A stretch of 17,548 bases of DNA from Robiginitomaculum sp. (GTDB lineage: Bacteria > Pseudomonadota > Alphaproteobacteria > Caulobacterales > Maricaulaceae). Positions 1 to 8,252 of the stretch are shown piece by piece. The stretch covers positions 1 through 17,548 of the forward strand of contig JAKITZ010000016.1 of assembly GCA_021647805.1 (NCBI GenBank). The letters are read 5' to 3'. The number at the start of each line of letters is the position of its first letter. Within the stretch, counting starts at the first letter, position 1. Position numbers and translations under genes: made by a program. The notes beneath the pieces were generated by a model that saw only the letters and a list, made by a program, of their open reading frames with translations, made no database searches and was not told the DNA's origin.

Positions 1-958
1 GTTGCGCCAGAACACTATCTGGAATGTCTTTAGGGTTTTGCGTAACGAAATAAACCCCGACCCCTTTGGAGCGCACCAATTTCACCACTTGCTCTATTTT
101 TTCCAATAAGGCTTTTGGGGCATTTTTGAACAATAAATGTGCTTCATCAAAAAAGAACACCAGTTTTGGGCGTTCAGGATCGCCAACTTCTGGTAATTCT
201 TCGAATAGTTCGGAAAGCAGCCACAATAAAAATATTGCATACAAGCGCGGGCTTTGGATCAATTTTGTTGCGTCCAAAATGCTGATAACTCCGCGGCCAT
301 AATCATCAAAGCGCATGAAATTCTTTAATTCCAGTGCCGGTTCGCCAAAAAAATTGCTGGCTCCGCCCCGCTGCATTACTAATAATCTTCGTTGAATTGC
401 TCCGACGCTGGCTCTGGAAACATTACCATATTCAGATGATATATCGGCGGCATTGTCTGCCAAAAAAACTAGCATTGATCGTAAGTCTTTAAGGTCCAGT
501 AATAATAGGTTTTCGCGATCTGCTATTTCAAAAGCAATGGTCAATACGCCTTCTTGGGTTGGATTTAAGTTCATCAATCGTGCAAGTAAAATCGGCCCCA
601 TATCGGAAATAGTAGTGCGAACCGGGTGGCCTTTTTTACCGTACAAATCCCAGAAAATAACTGGTGCAGCTTGATAGATATAATCTTCAAGGCCAATTTT
701 CTCGGCTCTTGAAATTAATTTGTCGTGTAGTTTGTGATCCGCAGATCCAGCGACACAAAGCCCGCTTAAGTCACCTTTTACATCGGCACAAAACACTGGC
801 GTTCCAGCTTCGGCAAATCCTTGTGCCAGAATCTGTAAAGTTACGGTTTTACCGGTTCCGGTGGCACCCGCAACCAAGCCATGCCGGTTAGCGGCGCGTA
901 GTAAAAGCTCTTGAGGTTTGCCATTTTCATCACCGCCAATAAAAAGTGTCTCGCTCAT
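1..958 (-). CDS. HerA-like helicase/ATPase, DUF853 (YjgR) family, partial at 3' end
   Basis: Reading the minus strand from the ATG at 958 gives about 319 residues with no stop before the window edge, so the C-terminal part lies outside. The protein begins MSETLFIGGDENGKPQELLL. A Walker A loop, GATGTGKT, lies at about residues 31-38, followed by FCADVKGDLSGL. A Walker B segment, VFFFDEAHLLF, and a sensor-like YFVTQNPKDIPDSVLAQ lie near the window edge. This arrangement is that of the DUF853 group of HerA/FtsK-type P-loop ATPases (E. coli YjgR), usually about 500 residues, with no well-established physiological role. AGGAAA eight bases upstream supports the start. The gene is divergent from the AI-2E-family gene, 85 bases away. 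The family call is firm; the function is not known. Confidence 0.88.
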   Translation of the reverse strand, partial: MSETLFIGGDENGKPQELLLRAANRHGLVAGATGTGKTVTLQILAQGFAEAGTPVFCADVKGDLSGLCVAGSADHKLHDKLISRAEKIGLEDYIYQAAPVIFWDLYGKKGHPVRTTISDMGPILLARLMNLNPTQEGVLTIAFEIADRENLLLLDLKDLRSMLVFLADNAADISSEYGNVSRASVGAIQRRLLVMQRGGASNFFGEPALELKNFMRFDDYGRGVISILDATKLIQSPRLYAIFLLWLLSELFEELPEVGDPERPKLVFFFDEAHLLFKNAPKALLEKIEQVVKLVRSKGVGVYFVTQNPKDIPDSVLAQ

Positions 959-1043
959 TGCTTGTTTCCTGCTTATATTCTCTCTTATGTTTTGGCACAA
1001 TAGAGCCAAGCAGTTCGCCTAAGCAATGGAAAAGGAATTAAAA

Positions 1044-2102
1044 ATGGATACAGCAACCAAGTCTGGAATACTAATATTAGCCAGCGCAGCGGTGATTGTC
1101 GGCCTTTATTGGTTTCGTGAAGTTCTAGCACCATTTGCCTTGGCAGTATTTTTGTGGCTGGTGATAGATGGTTTTTCCGACATGTTAGAAAAACATTTAC
1201 GGATTATTCCCCGTTGGCTGGCTTTATTATTGGCATTGTTGGTGGTTACTAGCGGCATTGCGATTATCGGCGTGGTGATAATTGATACCGCCAATGGCAT
1301 GGTTACAAATTCCGCCGCCTATGAGGCGCGATTAAACGAGTTGGCCGCAAGTATTTTTGGAATTTTTAGCTCGGAAGCAGCGCCGACTCTGGATCAATTA
1401 TTGGCCAGAGCCAATCCGGCAAGGTTTCTTTCATCAATCGCCCAATCCTTACAAAGCTTAACTTCTGATGCTTTGTTTGTGGCGATTTATGTTGGTTTCC
1501 TGTTTGGCGCACAATCAAACTTTCCGGCAAAAATTGCTGCCATGTTCCCAGATATTAAGAAACACGCAAAAGCCAAGGCCTTGGCCGGCGCAATGCGGCT
1601 GGCGATCGAAAAATATTTGTGGGTGCAAACCGTAACCGCAGCGGCTACGGCTATTGGTTCATGGGTGATTATGAAACTGGTTGGTGTTGATCAGGCATTG
1701 TTTTGGGCATTCGTGATTTTTCTGTTGAACTATGTGCCAACCATCGGCCCAATTATCGGTACTATTTTGCCGGTGTTGTTTGCTCTTGTGCAATTCGATA
1801 CTTATGTCGAACCTGCTATTGTTGCTGCTGGTGTTGGCTTTTTTCAGTTCTCAATAGGCACATTTCTGCAACCCCGCATGCAAGGCGATAGCATGAACCT
1901 TTCTACCTTGGTGGTGATACTTACTTTATCTCTTTGGGGGGCAATTTGGGGAATACCGGGAATGTTCTTATCGGCGCCATTAACGGTAATGTTAATGATG
2001 GTATTAGCGCAATTCCAAGGAACTAGGTGGCTTGCCATTATACTGTCGATGGACGGGCAGCCGGAAAAAGGCATTGATAGCCAAATTGCCGAAGCCAAAT
2101 AA
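1044..2102 (+). CDS. AI-2E family transporter (PerM/YdiK-type membrane protein)
   Basis: This is a polytopic inner-membrane protein of about 352 residues. Hydrophobic segments form an N-terminal pair (about residues 6-45), one at 60-85, a soluble stretch at 95-135, and a cluster from 205 to the C-terminus. The family hallmark NYVPTIGPIIGTILPV is at about residues 229-244, and a GTFLQPRMQGDSMNLS-like segment follows, both typical of PF01594. Members are proposed exporters of small molecules (AI-2, or Na+/H+ exchange in some), so the substrate here cannot be assigned. An ATG at 1026 is in frame, but the ATG at 1044 is preceded by AAGGAA at seven bases, so I prefer 1044. No terminator is evident after the stop. 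The gene stands alone, with a divergent ATPase gene upstream and a repeat-rich gap downstream. Confidence 0.87.
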   Translation: MDTATKSGILILASAAVIVGLYWFREVLAPFALAVFLWLVIDGFSDMLEKHLRIIPRWLALLLALLVVTSGIAIIGVVIIDTANGMVTNSAAYEARLNELAASIFGIFSSEAAPTLDQLLARANPARFLSSIAQSLQSLTSDALFVAIYVGFLFGAQSNFPAKIAAMFPDIKKHAKAKALAGAMRLAIEKYLWVQTVTAAATAIGSWVIMKLVGVDQALFWAFVIFLLNYVPTIGPIIGTILPVLFALVQFDTYVEPAIVAAGVGFFQFSIGTFLQPRMQGDSMNLSTLVVILTLSLWGAIWGIPGMFLSAPLTVMLMMVLAQFQGTRWLAIILSMDGQPEKGIDSQIAEAK

Positions 2103-2113
2103 CTGTATTTGAC

Positions 2114-2383
2114 TAGGGGCAGGACCTATTCATTATGGGTAATTCTGTTTGAAAGATAGGGATAAGCTGCCAGCAAAGCAATCGTAGCACAGGTTTACCC
2201 CTATGCAAGGAGGCTTTGCGCCGCAGATTGCCGTATATTTCAAACCCGTAAGGGCGCGGCCATTTTGTCGCTTGAATGCGTCGAAATCTCTTGAAAATAT
2301 TCATATTTCTTGCGACCTTTCTTCTGTTCAGTCGGCAAACTAGCCAGCGCAGAATGCACACAAATTAATAGATCCTGACCCTA
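2114..2383. mobile_element. Possible MITE or decayed insertion-sequence remnant with terminal inverted repeats
   Basis: The stretch opens with TAGGGGCAGGACCTATT at 2114. It closes with sequence whose reverse complement, from 2383, reads TAGGGTCAGGATCTATT. Over 22 bases the two ends match at 18 positions. CTA is found at both borders (2113-2115 and 2381-2383) and could be part of a target duplication. The interior of about 225 bases has an open frame of 82 codons on the minus strand that resembles no protein I know, so I do not call a gene. Size, inverted ends and lack of a transposase suit a MITE or an internally deleted IS, perhaps of IS5 type, but the family assignment is a guess. Confidence 0.4.
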
Positions 2384-2463
2384 AGATATACCAAAACCAC
2401 TGAACCGGACGATCTTTTGAGTATAACTTTCTTTGTTACCCAGCAACTTACAGAAAACCAATC

Positions 2464-2583
2464 TTAGTGGTCGCAATCCTTTGCCGTAAAACCGGTTCCC
2501 ACTTTTACTGAGGATTGCTAAATCTTTAGTGATCGCAATCCTTTGTCGTAAAACCGGTTCTCACTTTTACTGAGGATTGCTCC
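2464..2583. repeat. Two tandem 62-base units, each able to fold as a nested hairpin
   Basis: Unit 1 starts at 2464 and unit 2 at 2526, an exact 62-base period with about three mismatches over the first 56 bases. Each unit has an outer inverted pair, GCAATCCT and AGGATTGC (2473-2480 with 2511-2518; 2535-2542 with 2573-2580). Inside lies a second inverted pair, GTAAAA and TTTTAC, around CCGGTTCCCAC (or CCGGTTCTCAC). The core AAAACCGGTTCCCACTTTT is shared with the element at 13660-13698. No gene covers this region. The units lie about 170-290 bases upstream of the glutamate dehydrogenase start and could act in DNA or in a leader RNA. Confidence 0.75.
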
Positions 2584-2586
2584 GTA

Positions 2587-2614
2587 CCCACTTTTTGGGT
2601 CGATGGAGTATAAA
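2587..2614 (+). repeat. Copy of a dispersed CCCACTTTTTGGGTCGATG element ending in TATAAA
   Basis: The 26 bases at 2587-2612 match 13671-13696 with one difference (GATGGAG against GATGAAG). Both copies run in the same direction as a downstream gene and end in a -10-like hexamer (TATAAA here, TATAAT at 13693). This copy lacks the preceding AACCGGTT half and directly abuts the second tandem hairpin unit, as if elements had been stacked. A role in promotion or regulation of the glutamate dehydrogenase gene about 135 bases downstream is possible but unproven. Confidence 0.55.
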
Positions 2615-2750
2615 ATAACTCTTGGCAAAGGCAGGCGAACACGATTATTGCTGTAACCATTAGTGGTTCTGGTGTTCAGAGCGTATTTAGCCAGTGTATT
2701 GGAACTTCTTGAAGCAAACTCGTGCGTAAGCGCGATATTGGGAGGTCTTT

Positions 2751-5700
2751 ATGGTCGCATCATATGGTAGTCATCATGCGTTCGAAGCTACTGATTTTTT
2801 GAAGTTAGCAGGAGGTGTTGCCGGGGAAAACTTTCACGTCAAAAGTAAACTGACTTCAGCGGCAAAACAATTCCTAACCGGCATGCAAGAAAATGCCGTT
2901 AGTGATGATTTGCAAGGCTTGAGCATGGCCGATGTCCTGTATCAGGCTGCTAGTGTTTGGCAATTTGCCGATAAGCGTATGCCCGGCGAGACCATGGTAC
3001 GTATTGTAACCGGCAGCGGCGCTGATGGTCGAAATATTGATCGCGATATTCTTGAAATTGTCACTGGTGACAAACCGTTTTTAGTTGATTCGGTAATGGG
3101 AGAGTTGGCGCGCCAAGGTGTGCAAACCAGAGCCATGTTCCATCCGGTTTTTGATCTTGGGCGCACGGATGATGGCCCACGATCTGAAACGGCTCCGGTA
3201 ATTCGCGAATCAATTATCCAAGTTTATCTCGAGACGCTTAGCGATACTGATCGCAAAAACCTATTGCTTGAAATCGAAAAGACCTTGTCAGATGTAGCTC
3301 TTGCTACTGGCGATTGGATGGCAATGCGCGAAGCCATGAACCGGGCGATTGAAGAACTACATAATGCGCCATCTGCAGCACCAGAAGAAGAGGTGGTTGA
3401 ATGCATAGAGTTTTTACGCTGGCTTCGTGATGAGCATTTTGCATTTCTAGGTGCGCGGCAATATGTGTTCCCAACGGACGAAGAAGGAAACTTACGATCA
3501 GCCGAGCCAGATATTGTTGCTGGAACAGGATTGGGTATTTTACGTAATGATGAAGCTAGTGTTTTGCGCCGTGGCTCAGAGCCTTCCTTATTGGCAGCAG
3601 CAGATTCAAATTTTGTCAACAATACAACACCACTTGTGGTCGCCAAATCGAATATGCGTTCGCGAGTTCACCGACAAGTGTATATGGATTATATCGGCGT
3701 TAAGCGCTGGAACGAAGCTGGGAAAATAATCGGTGAAACTAGGTTTGTCGGATTGTTTACCGCCGAAGCTTATGATCGGATGGCCAGGGATGTGCCACTA
3801 ATCCGGCGTAAAGTGCGCCGTGTGCTGGTTCGGGCGCAACGGGGCGCTGGAACTCATAACACCAAACGCTTGCAAAACATCGTTGAAAATTACCCTCGAG
3901 ACGAATTGTTTCAGATCAGCGAAAAAGACCTGTTGGAAATTTCCCGTGGAATTTTACACTTGTTCGACCGTCCGCGACCAAAATTATTTGTCCGCCGCGA
4001 CCAATTTAACCGCTTTGTTTCGGTGTTCGTATTTGTCCCGCGTGAGAGATATAACACCCAGATACGTGAAAGCTTTGGCGAGATATTAAAGCTGGCTTAT
4101 GGCGGTAGATTATCCGCCTATTATCCACATTTTGGCGAAGGCCCCTTGGCGCGGGTGCATTATGTCATCGGGCTTGATCCGGACAATTACCAAGACCCTG
4201 ATCTTGAACAGATGGAAAAACAATTGGTTGAAATGTCGCGCTCATGGCATGACCGACTGGAAACCAGGGCTAGAGAGGCCGGTGCTTCCAAAAAGTTGCA
4301 AGGTCAGGTTTTAATCTATCGCAAGGCTTTTACGGCTGCTTACCGTGAAGCGTTTACTGCTCGTCAGGCATTAGATGATGTTATCAAAATAGAGCAGTTA
4401 ATTGATGACACGGGTATATTGGCGCATATTTATCGCACTGACCGTAATCGTCCATCGGCAATGCGCATTAAACTGTATCACCCGCGTGAATGTTTAAATT
4501 TGTCATCGGTAATGCCTATGTTTGAGGAAATGGGCTTAAACGTGATGAGCGAGGCTAGTTTTCCTATTAGTCGCTATAACCGAGATGTTGTTTGGGTTCA
4601 TGCGTTTGAAATAGATATGGTTGATGGCGAGCCGCTTGATCTGGATCTGATTAAACAGCCGGTTGAAGACGCATTTGTAGCGATCTGGGCTGGAAAATCG
4701 GAAAACGACGGTTTTAATAGGCTTATTTTGTCTTTGGGAGTGAATTGGCGCTCTGTGGCATTTTTGCGAACTTGCGCCAAATATCGCCAACAATCAGGTC
4801 TTGACCCAAGCCAATTTGTGCAAGAAGAGGCCTTAGCGGAAAACCCGAAAATTGCCGAACTGTTGCTAGAATTGGCCAGTACGCGCTTCTGTCCAGAAAA
4901 TAAAGCAAGTTTGGCGACTCGAGAAACAGATCAGGCAAAAATTATTGAAACGATTTCTGTCGAACTAAATTCAGTTCCAAGTCTTGATCATGATAAGGTG
5001 TTGCGCCGTTTAATGCGGCTTATTTGTGCTATTTCACGCACCAGTTTTTACCAACAAGACAAAGATGGACAGCCATTATCAAGAATCTCAATCAAAATTG
5101 CTTCTCGTGAGCTTTCGACCTTGCCAGGACCAAAACCGTATCGGGAGATATTCGTCTGGTCACCAAGGGTAGAGGGTGTGCATTTACGCTTTGGCCCGGT
5201 AGCCAGAGGCGGATTGCGTTGGTCTGATCGCAGAGAGGACTTTCGCACCGAAGTATTGGGCTTGGTCAAAGCACAACAAGTGAAAAATTCAGTCATTGTG
5301 CCGGTTGGCTCCAAGGGGTGTTTCTTTCCTAAACTATTACCAAAGTCCGATGATCGTGAAGCGTTCATGCAAGAGGGCGTGGCTTCTTATAAGACGTTTA
5401 TTCGCGGGCTTTTGGACGTAACCGATACTTTAGATGATGTTGGCGAGGTTGTTCACCCGGAAAATACCGTGGTTTGGGACGGCGAAGACCCATATCTGGT
5501 GGTTGCTGCTGATAAGGGAACCGCTACTTTTTCCGATATTGCTAATTCTCTGGCCGAAGAATACGGGTTTTGGCTTGGCGATGCCTTTGCTTCTGGTGGT
5601 TCGGTTGGTTATGACCATAAGAAAATGGGTATTACTGCCAAAGGGGCGTGGGAAGCAGTAAAAAGACACTTCCGGGAAATGGGAAAGAACACTCAAAAAG

Positions 5701-7652
5701 AGCCATTTACGGTAATAGGTGTCGGCGATATGTCCGGCGATGTATTTGGCAATGGCATGTTATTGTCGAAAGAAATCCGGTTAGTAGCAGCATTTGATCA
5801 TAGAGATATTTTCATTGATCCTGATCCGTTGGATGCGGTTAAGAACTGGACTGAGCGTAAGCGGTTATTCGATATGCCGCGTTCAAGCTGGAAAGACTAT
5901 GAAACTAAATTGATCTCAGCTGGTGGCGGAGTGTTTTCGCGCTCGGCAAAGGCTATTTCGCTATCAAAGCAAATGCAAAAATTAACAGGCCTTGGTGGAT
6001 CTAGCGCCACCCCGAACGAGCTAATGAGTGCTTTGCTTAAAGCTGATACCGAGCTGTTATGGTTCGGTGGTATCGGTACTTATATTAAATCCGTAGAAGA
6101 GCAAAACTGGGAAGCTGGCGATAAAGCAAATGATATAATTAGAGTCAATGCCGATCAAGTTAAGGCAAAGGTTATTGGTGAGGGTGCTAATCTTGGCATT
6201 ACCCATCGCGGACGAATTGTTTTTGCCAAAAATGGCGGACGGATAAATGCTGACTTTGTGGATAATTCCGCTGGAGTTGATACTTCTGATAATGAAGTAA
6301 ACTTAAAAATTCTGTTAAACAGTGCAGTACGCTCCGGGAAACTGGATACAGAGCAACGTAATAAGGTGCTGGCCAGCATGACTGATGATGTTGCAAGGAA
6401 TGTTCTGGCTCATAATTACACGCAAACCCTTACTCTTTCTTTGGCTGAAGTGACGGCGCAAAGGGACATGGACGCTTATGGTCGGTTTATGGATCAGTTA
6501 GAGGATGAAGGTCGCCTTGATCGCGAAGTAGAAGACCTTCCAGATGCTGATGAAATAGCAACAAGGTTTAATAATGACTCGGGTATGACTAGGCCTGAGA
6601 TTGCCACTTTAATGGCTTATGCCAAAAACACATTGGTTGAAGACCTGGTCGCTGGAACAAGTGTTGATGATCCGCATTTCGCCACTATGTTGCGTCAATA
6701 TTTTCCAAAAGGTGTACATGAGTTTAAAGTCGAACGTTCTGGCCACCGTTTGCACCGTGAAATCGTTGCAACAATACTAGCCAATGACATGATTGACCGT
6801 GGAGGGCCTACTTTTTCGTATCGCTTGTGCGGCAGTGCTGGTGTGACCTCTGATGTGGCGGCGTTGTGTTTTGAGGGTGTTCGCCAGTTATATGGTTATG
6901 AGCAGTTGGTAGAAGAAACCAATTTACTTGATAATCAAATAAGCTCAAAAGCAATTTATTCGGCCCATTTTGAAATAATGAGCGTTTTACGCCGCCAGAC
7001 ATATTGGGTTGCCAGAAGGCCAAATATGATCAAAGACGGACTAGGTTCGATGCTTGATGCTTATGGTGATGGCATTAGTGAAATGGGTACCAATGTTGAT
7101 AAATTTTTATCGCAGTATGAGGTGGATAAATCTGCTGACCGCAATCAATTATTGCTCGACCTTGGGGTTCCTAAGCCGTTGGCCTCAAAAATAAGTCGCC
7201 TTAGAACCTTAATATCTGCTAGTGATATAATTGATCTGGCGAGTAAGGAGAACTGGCCATTGCTATCGGTTGCTTGTCTGTATCATGGCTTTGGTGATGT
7301 TTTCTGGTTTGACCGGTTGCGCGGAGCGGCCAGTACATTGGAGGCCAATGATCACTGGGATCGTTTAGCGGTCAGGCGCTTGATAGAAGATTTTTACCGC
7401 GCACAGCAACGATTAACCCGCGCGGCAATGTCGCATATTACGCTTTTATCTGGTAGTTTGGCTGGCGGCATTAAAAACCCTGATCGCAATTGGACAGCAA
7501 AAGCGATGGCCTCGTTTATTGAGATAAATGCACGAGTGGTAGAACATAATCAAAGTGCGCTTGAGGAGTTGGATAAAGGTGATTGGACATTGGCAAAACT
7601 AGCGATCGCCAATACTCAGATGCGTGAACTTTCTGTAATTACGGTAAGTTAA
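2751..7652 (+). CDS. gdhZ: NAD-specific glutamate dehydrogenase, large (180 kDa) type
   Basis: This 1633-residue cytoplasmic enzyme oxidises glutamate to 2-oxoglutarate and ammonia with NAD+, linking amino-acid breakdown to the TCA cycle. It belongs to the large bacterial GDH class (GdhB of Pseudomonas, GdhZ of Caulobacter, about 1600 residues). The long N-terminal half carries the ACT-like regulatory part; DKPFLVDSVMGELARQG at residues 107-123 is typical. The catalytic region begins near FGPVARGGLRWSDRREDF (from residue 814). It continues through VPVGSKGCFF with K855, the DHKKMGITAKGAW segment (about 955) and the dinucleotide-binding VIGVGDMSGDVFGNGM (988-1003). GSKGCFF has Cys where many homologues have a second Gly. 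The start is set by GGGAGG five bases upstream. The gene is single, preceded by 648 bases of repeat-rich non-coding DNA. In Caulobacter this enzyme also influences cell division; whether that holds here is unknown. Confidence 0.96.
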   Translation: MVASYGSHHAFEATDFLKLAGGVAGENFHVKSKLTSAAKQFLTGMQENAVSDDLQGLSMADVLYQAASVWQFADKRMPGETMVRIVTGSGADGRNIDRDILEIVTGDKPFLVDSVMGELARQGVQTRAMFHPVFDLGRTDDGPRSETAPVIRESIIQVYLETLSDTDRKNLLLEIEKTLSDVALATGDWMAMREAMNRAIEELHNAPSAAPEEEVVECIEFLRWLRDEHFAFLGARQYVFPTDEEGNLRSAEPDIVAGTGLGILRNDEASVLRRGSEPSLLAAADSNFVNNTTPLVVAKSNMRSRVHRQVYMDYIGVKRWNEAGKIIGETRFVGLFTAEAYDRMARDVPLIRRKVRRVLVRAQRGAGTHNTKRLQNIVENYPRDELFQISEKDLLEISRGILHLFDRPRPKLFVRRDQFNRFVSVFVFVPRERYNTQIRESFGEILKLAYGGRLSAYYPHFGEGPLARVHYVIGLDPDNYQDPDLEQMEKQLVEMSRSWHDRLETRAREAGASKKLQGQVLIYRKAFTAAYREAFTARQALDDVIKIEQLIDDTGILAHIYRTDRNRPSAMRIKLYHPRECLNLSSVMPMFEEMGLNVMSEASFPISRYNRDVVWVHAFEIDMVDGEPLDLDLIKQPVEDAFVAIWAGKSENDGFNRLILSLGVNWRSVAFLRTCAKYRQQSGLDPSQFVQEEALAENPKIAELLLELASTRFCPENKASLATRETDQAKIIETISVELNSVPSLDHDKVLRRLMRLICAISRTSFYQQDKDGQPLSRISIKIASRELSTLPGPKPYREIFVWSPRVEGVHLRFGPVARGGLRWSDRREDFRTEVLGLVKAQQVKNSVIVPVGSKGCFFPKLLPKSDDREAFMQEGVASYKTFIRGLLDVTDTLDDVGEVVHPENTVVWDGEDPYLVVAADKGTATFSDIANSLAEEYGFWLGDAFASGGSVGYDHKKMGITAKGAWEAVKRHFREMGKNTQKEPFTVIGVGDMSGDVFGNGMLLSKEIRLVAAFDHRDIFIDPDPLDAVKNWTERKRLFDMPRSSWKDYETKLISAGGGVFSRSAKAISLSKQMQKLTGLGGSSATPNELMSALLKADTELLWFGGIGTYIKSVEEQNWEAGDKANDIIRVNADQVKAKVIGEGANLGITHRGRIVFAKNGGRINADFVDNSAGVDTSDNEVNLKILLNSAVRSGKLDTEQRNKVLASMTDDVARNVLAHNYTQTLTLSLAEVTAQRDMDAYGRFMDQLEDEGRLDREVEDLPDADEIATRFNNDSGMTRPEIATLMAYAKNTLVEDLVAGTSVDDPHFATMLRQYFPKGVHEFKVERSGHRLHREIVATILANDMIDRGGPTFSYRLCGSAGVTSDVAALCFEGVRQLYGYEQLVEETNLLDNQISSKAIYSAHFEIMSVLRRQTYWVARRPNMIKDGLGSMLDAYGDGISEMGTNVDKFLSQYEVDKSADRNQLLLDLGVPKPLASKISRLRTLISASDIIDLASKENWPLLSVACLYHGFGDVFWFDRLRGAASTLEANDHWDRLAVRRLIEDFYRAQQRLTRAAMSHITLLSGSLAGGIKNPDRNWTAKAMASFIEINARVVEHNQSALEELDKGDWTLAKLAIANTQMRELSVITVS

Positions 7653-7899
7653 ACTATACTTTATGGTTTTCCCCAGTGGATAGAACTTACAAAGGCTCGG
7701 CAATAAAGGGTTTGTTGCTGTTATAAATTCCTTTGCATATTTCACCAAAACCCATGTTTCATTGAGTTCTTTATGTATTCACCATGTCAAAGAGCCGCAA
7801 ATGACCATGTACCGGCCACTTGCACCATCATTATAGCAAATGGCTGTTAACACGGGCATGGCTGAAACTTATCCCCGTTGTCCAAGTGTCGGTAAGGGT

Positions 7900-7967
7900 C
7901 AATGAGTGCTAATTCTTTGCCAATGAACCCTAGTTTTAAGGGCGACCTTTGCCAATGAGTGCTAATT
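7900..7967. repeat. Direct repeats CAATGAGTGCTAATT, 53 bases apart, with CTTTGCCAATGA repeats
   Basis: CAATGAGTGCTAATT occurs at 7900-7914 and 7953-7967. CTTTGCCAATGA occurs just after the first copy and again overlapping the second. GAGTGCTAA equals one arm of the CIRCE heat-shock operator, but the inverted partner TTAGCACTC is absent, so this is not CIRCE. Clusters of short direct repeats of this kind also occur at the ends of some IS elements (IS21-like), so an IS-end remnant is possible. No transposase lies nearby. Confidence 0.5.
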
Positions 7968-8021
7968 AAGGGGTAGGCAAGAAGGGTCACGTAACTCTTA
8001 TTCACCCTGCTTTTGTCTCGC

Positions 8022-8044
8022 GGTCAGATTGCTTCGCAATGACC
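8022..8044. repeat. Small hairpin GGTCA-GA-TTGC-TTC-GCAA-TGACC
   Basis: GGTCA and TTGC pair with GCAA and TGACC, leaving a two-base bulge and a TTC loop. The GATTGCTTCGCAATGACC type of sequence resembles hairpin repeats I recall between genes in many bacteria. It lies in the convergent gap downstream of glutamate dehydrogenase. No T-run follows, so I do not call it a terminator. Confidence 0.5.
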
Positions 8045-8116
8045 TCCGACAGGCGGCCTGACCGGCCGAGGCGCAGTCGCACCTAGTTAGATCTCGCATG
8101 CAAACACCAAAACGCC

Positions 8117-8208
8117 GTCATCTCGTGCTTGACATGGGATCCATCCTTGTAGGTGGAGCCGGTGTGAACGGTCGAAAACTGGATCACCCGGATAAGCCGT
8201 ATAATAAC
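8117..8208. repeat. Long degenerate palindromic intergenic element, alphaproteobacterial style
   Basis: The left arm GTCATCTCGTGCTTGACATG (from 8117) continues GGATCCA. The right arm starts CTGGATCACCCGGATAAGCC at 8179 and ends in AATAAC; its reverse complement resembles the left arm. The left arm alone can also fold (TCTCGTG-CTTG-ACATGGGA-like, with G:T pairs). The pattern recalls the GTCATCCCGG...CCGGGATCCA elements scattered through alphaproteobacterial genomes. Decay of the right arm suggests an old copy. Confidence 0.5.
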
Positions 8209-8252
8209 ATTAGGCTTAAGATCAAAATCGGCAACAAAACACAGCCAAATTA

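Larger units (their letters stand above)
7653..8252. other. 600-base gene-free region between glutamate dehydrogenase and dsbD
   Basis: No convincing gene, tRNA or rRNA is visible. An open frame of 85 codons from 8098 on the plus strand runs through a palindromic repeat into the 3' end of dsbD on the other strand, and I reject it. The first 240 bases show no structure I recognise. From about 7900 the stretch holds short direct repeats, a hairpin, a GC-rich block (8045-8070, CGGCC...GGCCG) and a long degenerate palindrome, listed separately. No classic stem plus T-run terminator is seen for either convergent gene. Confidence 0.6.

Noticed and set aside
1026..1043. Earlier ATG for the AI-2E-family protein
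   Set aside because: No ribosome-binding site precedes it. AAGGAA within this stretch is well placed for the ATG at 1044.
2113..2361. Open frame of 82 codons on the minus strand
   Set aside because: It lies wholly inside the possible MITE, is basic and low in recognisable motifs, and has no ribosome-binding site worth the name.
7895..7970. CIRCE heat-shock operator
   Set aside because: Only the GAGTGCTAA arm is present, twice in direct orientation. The required TTAGCACTC arm nine bases away is missing, and no chaperone gene is near.
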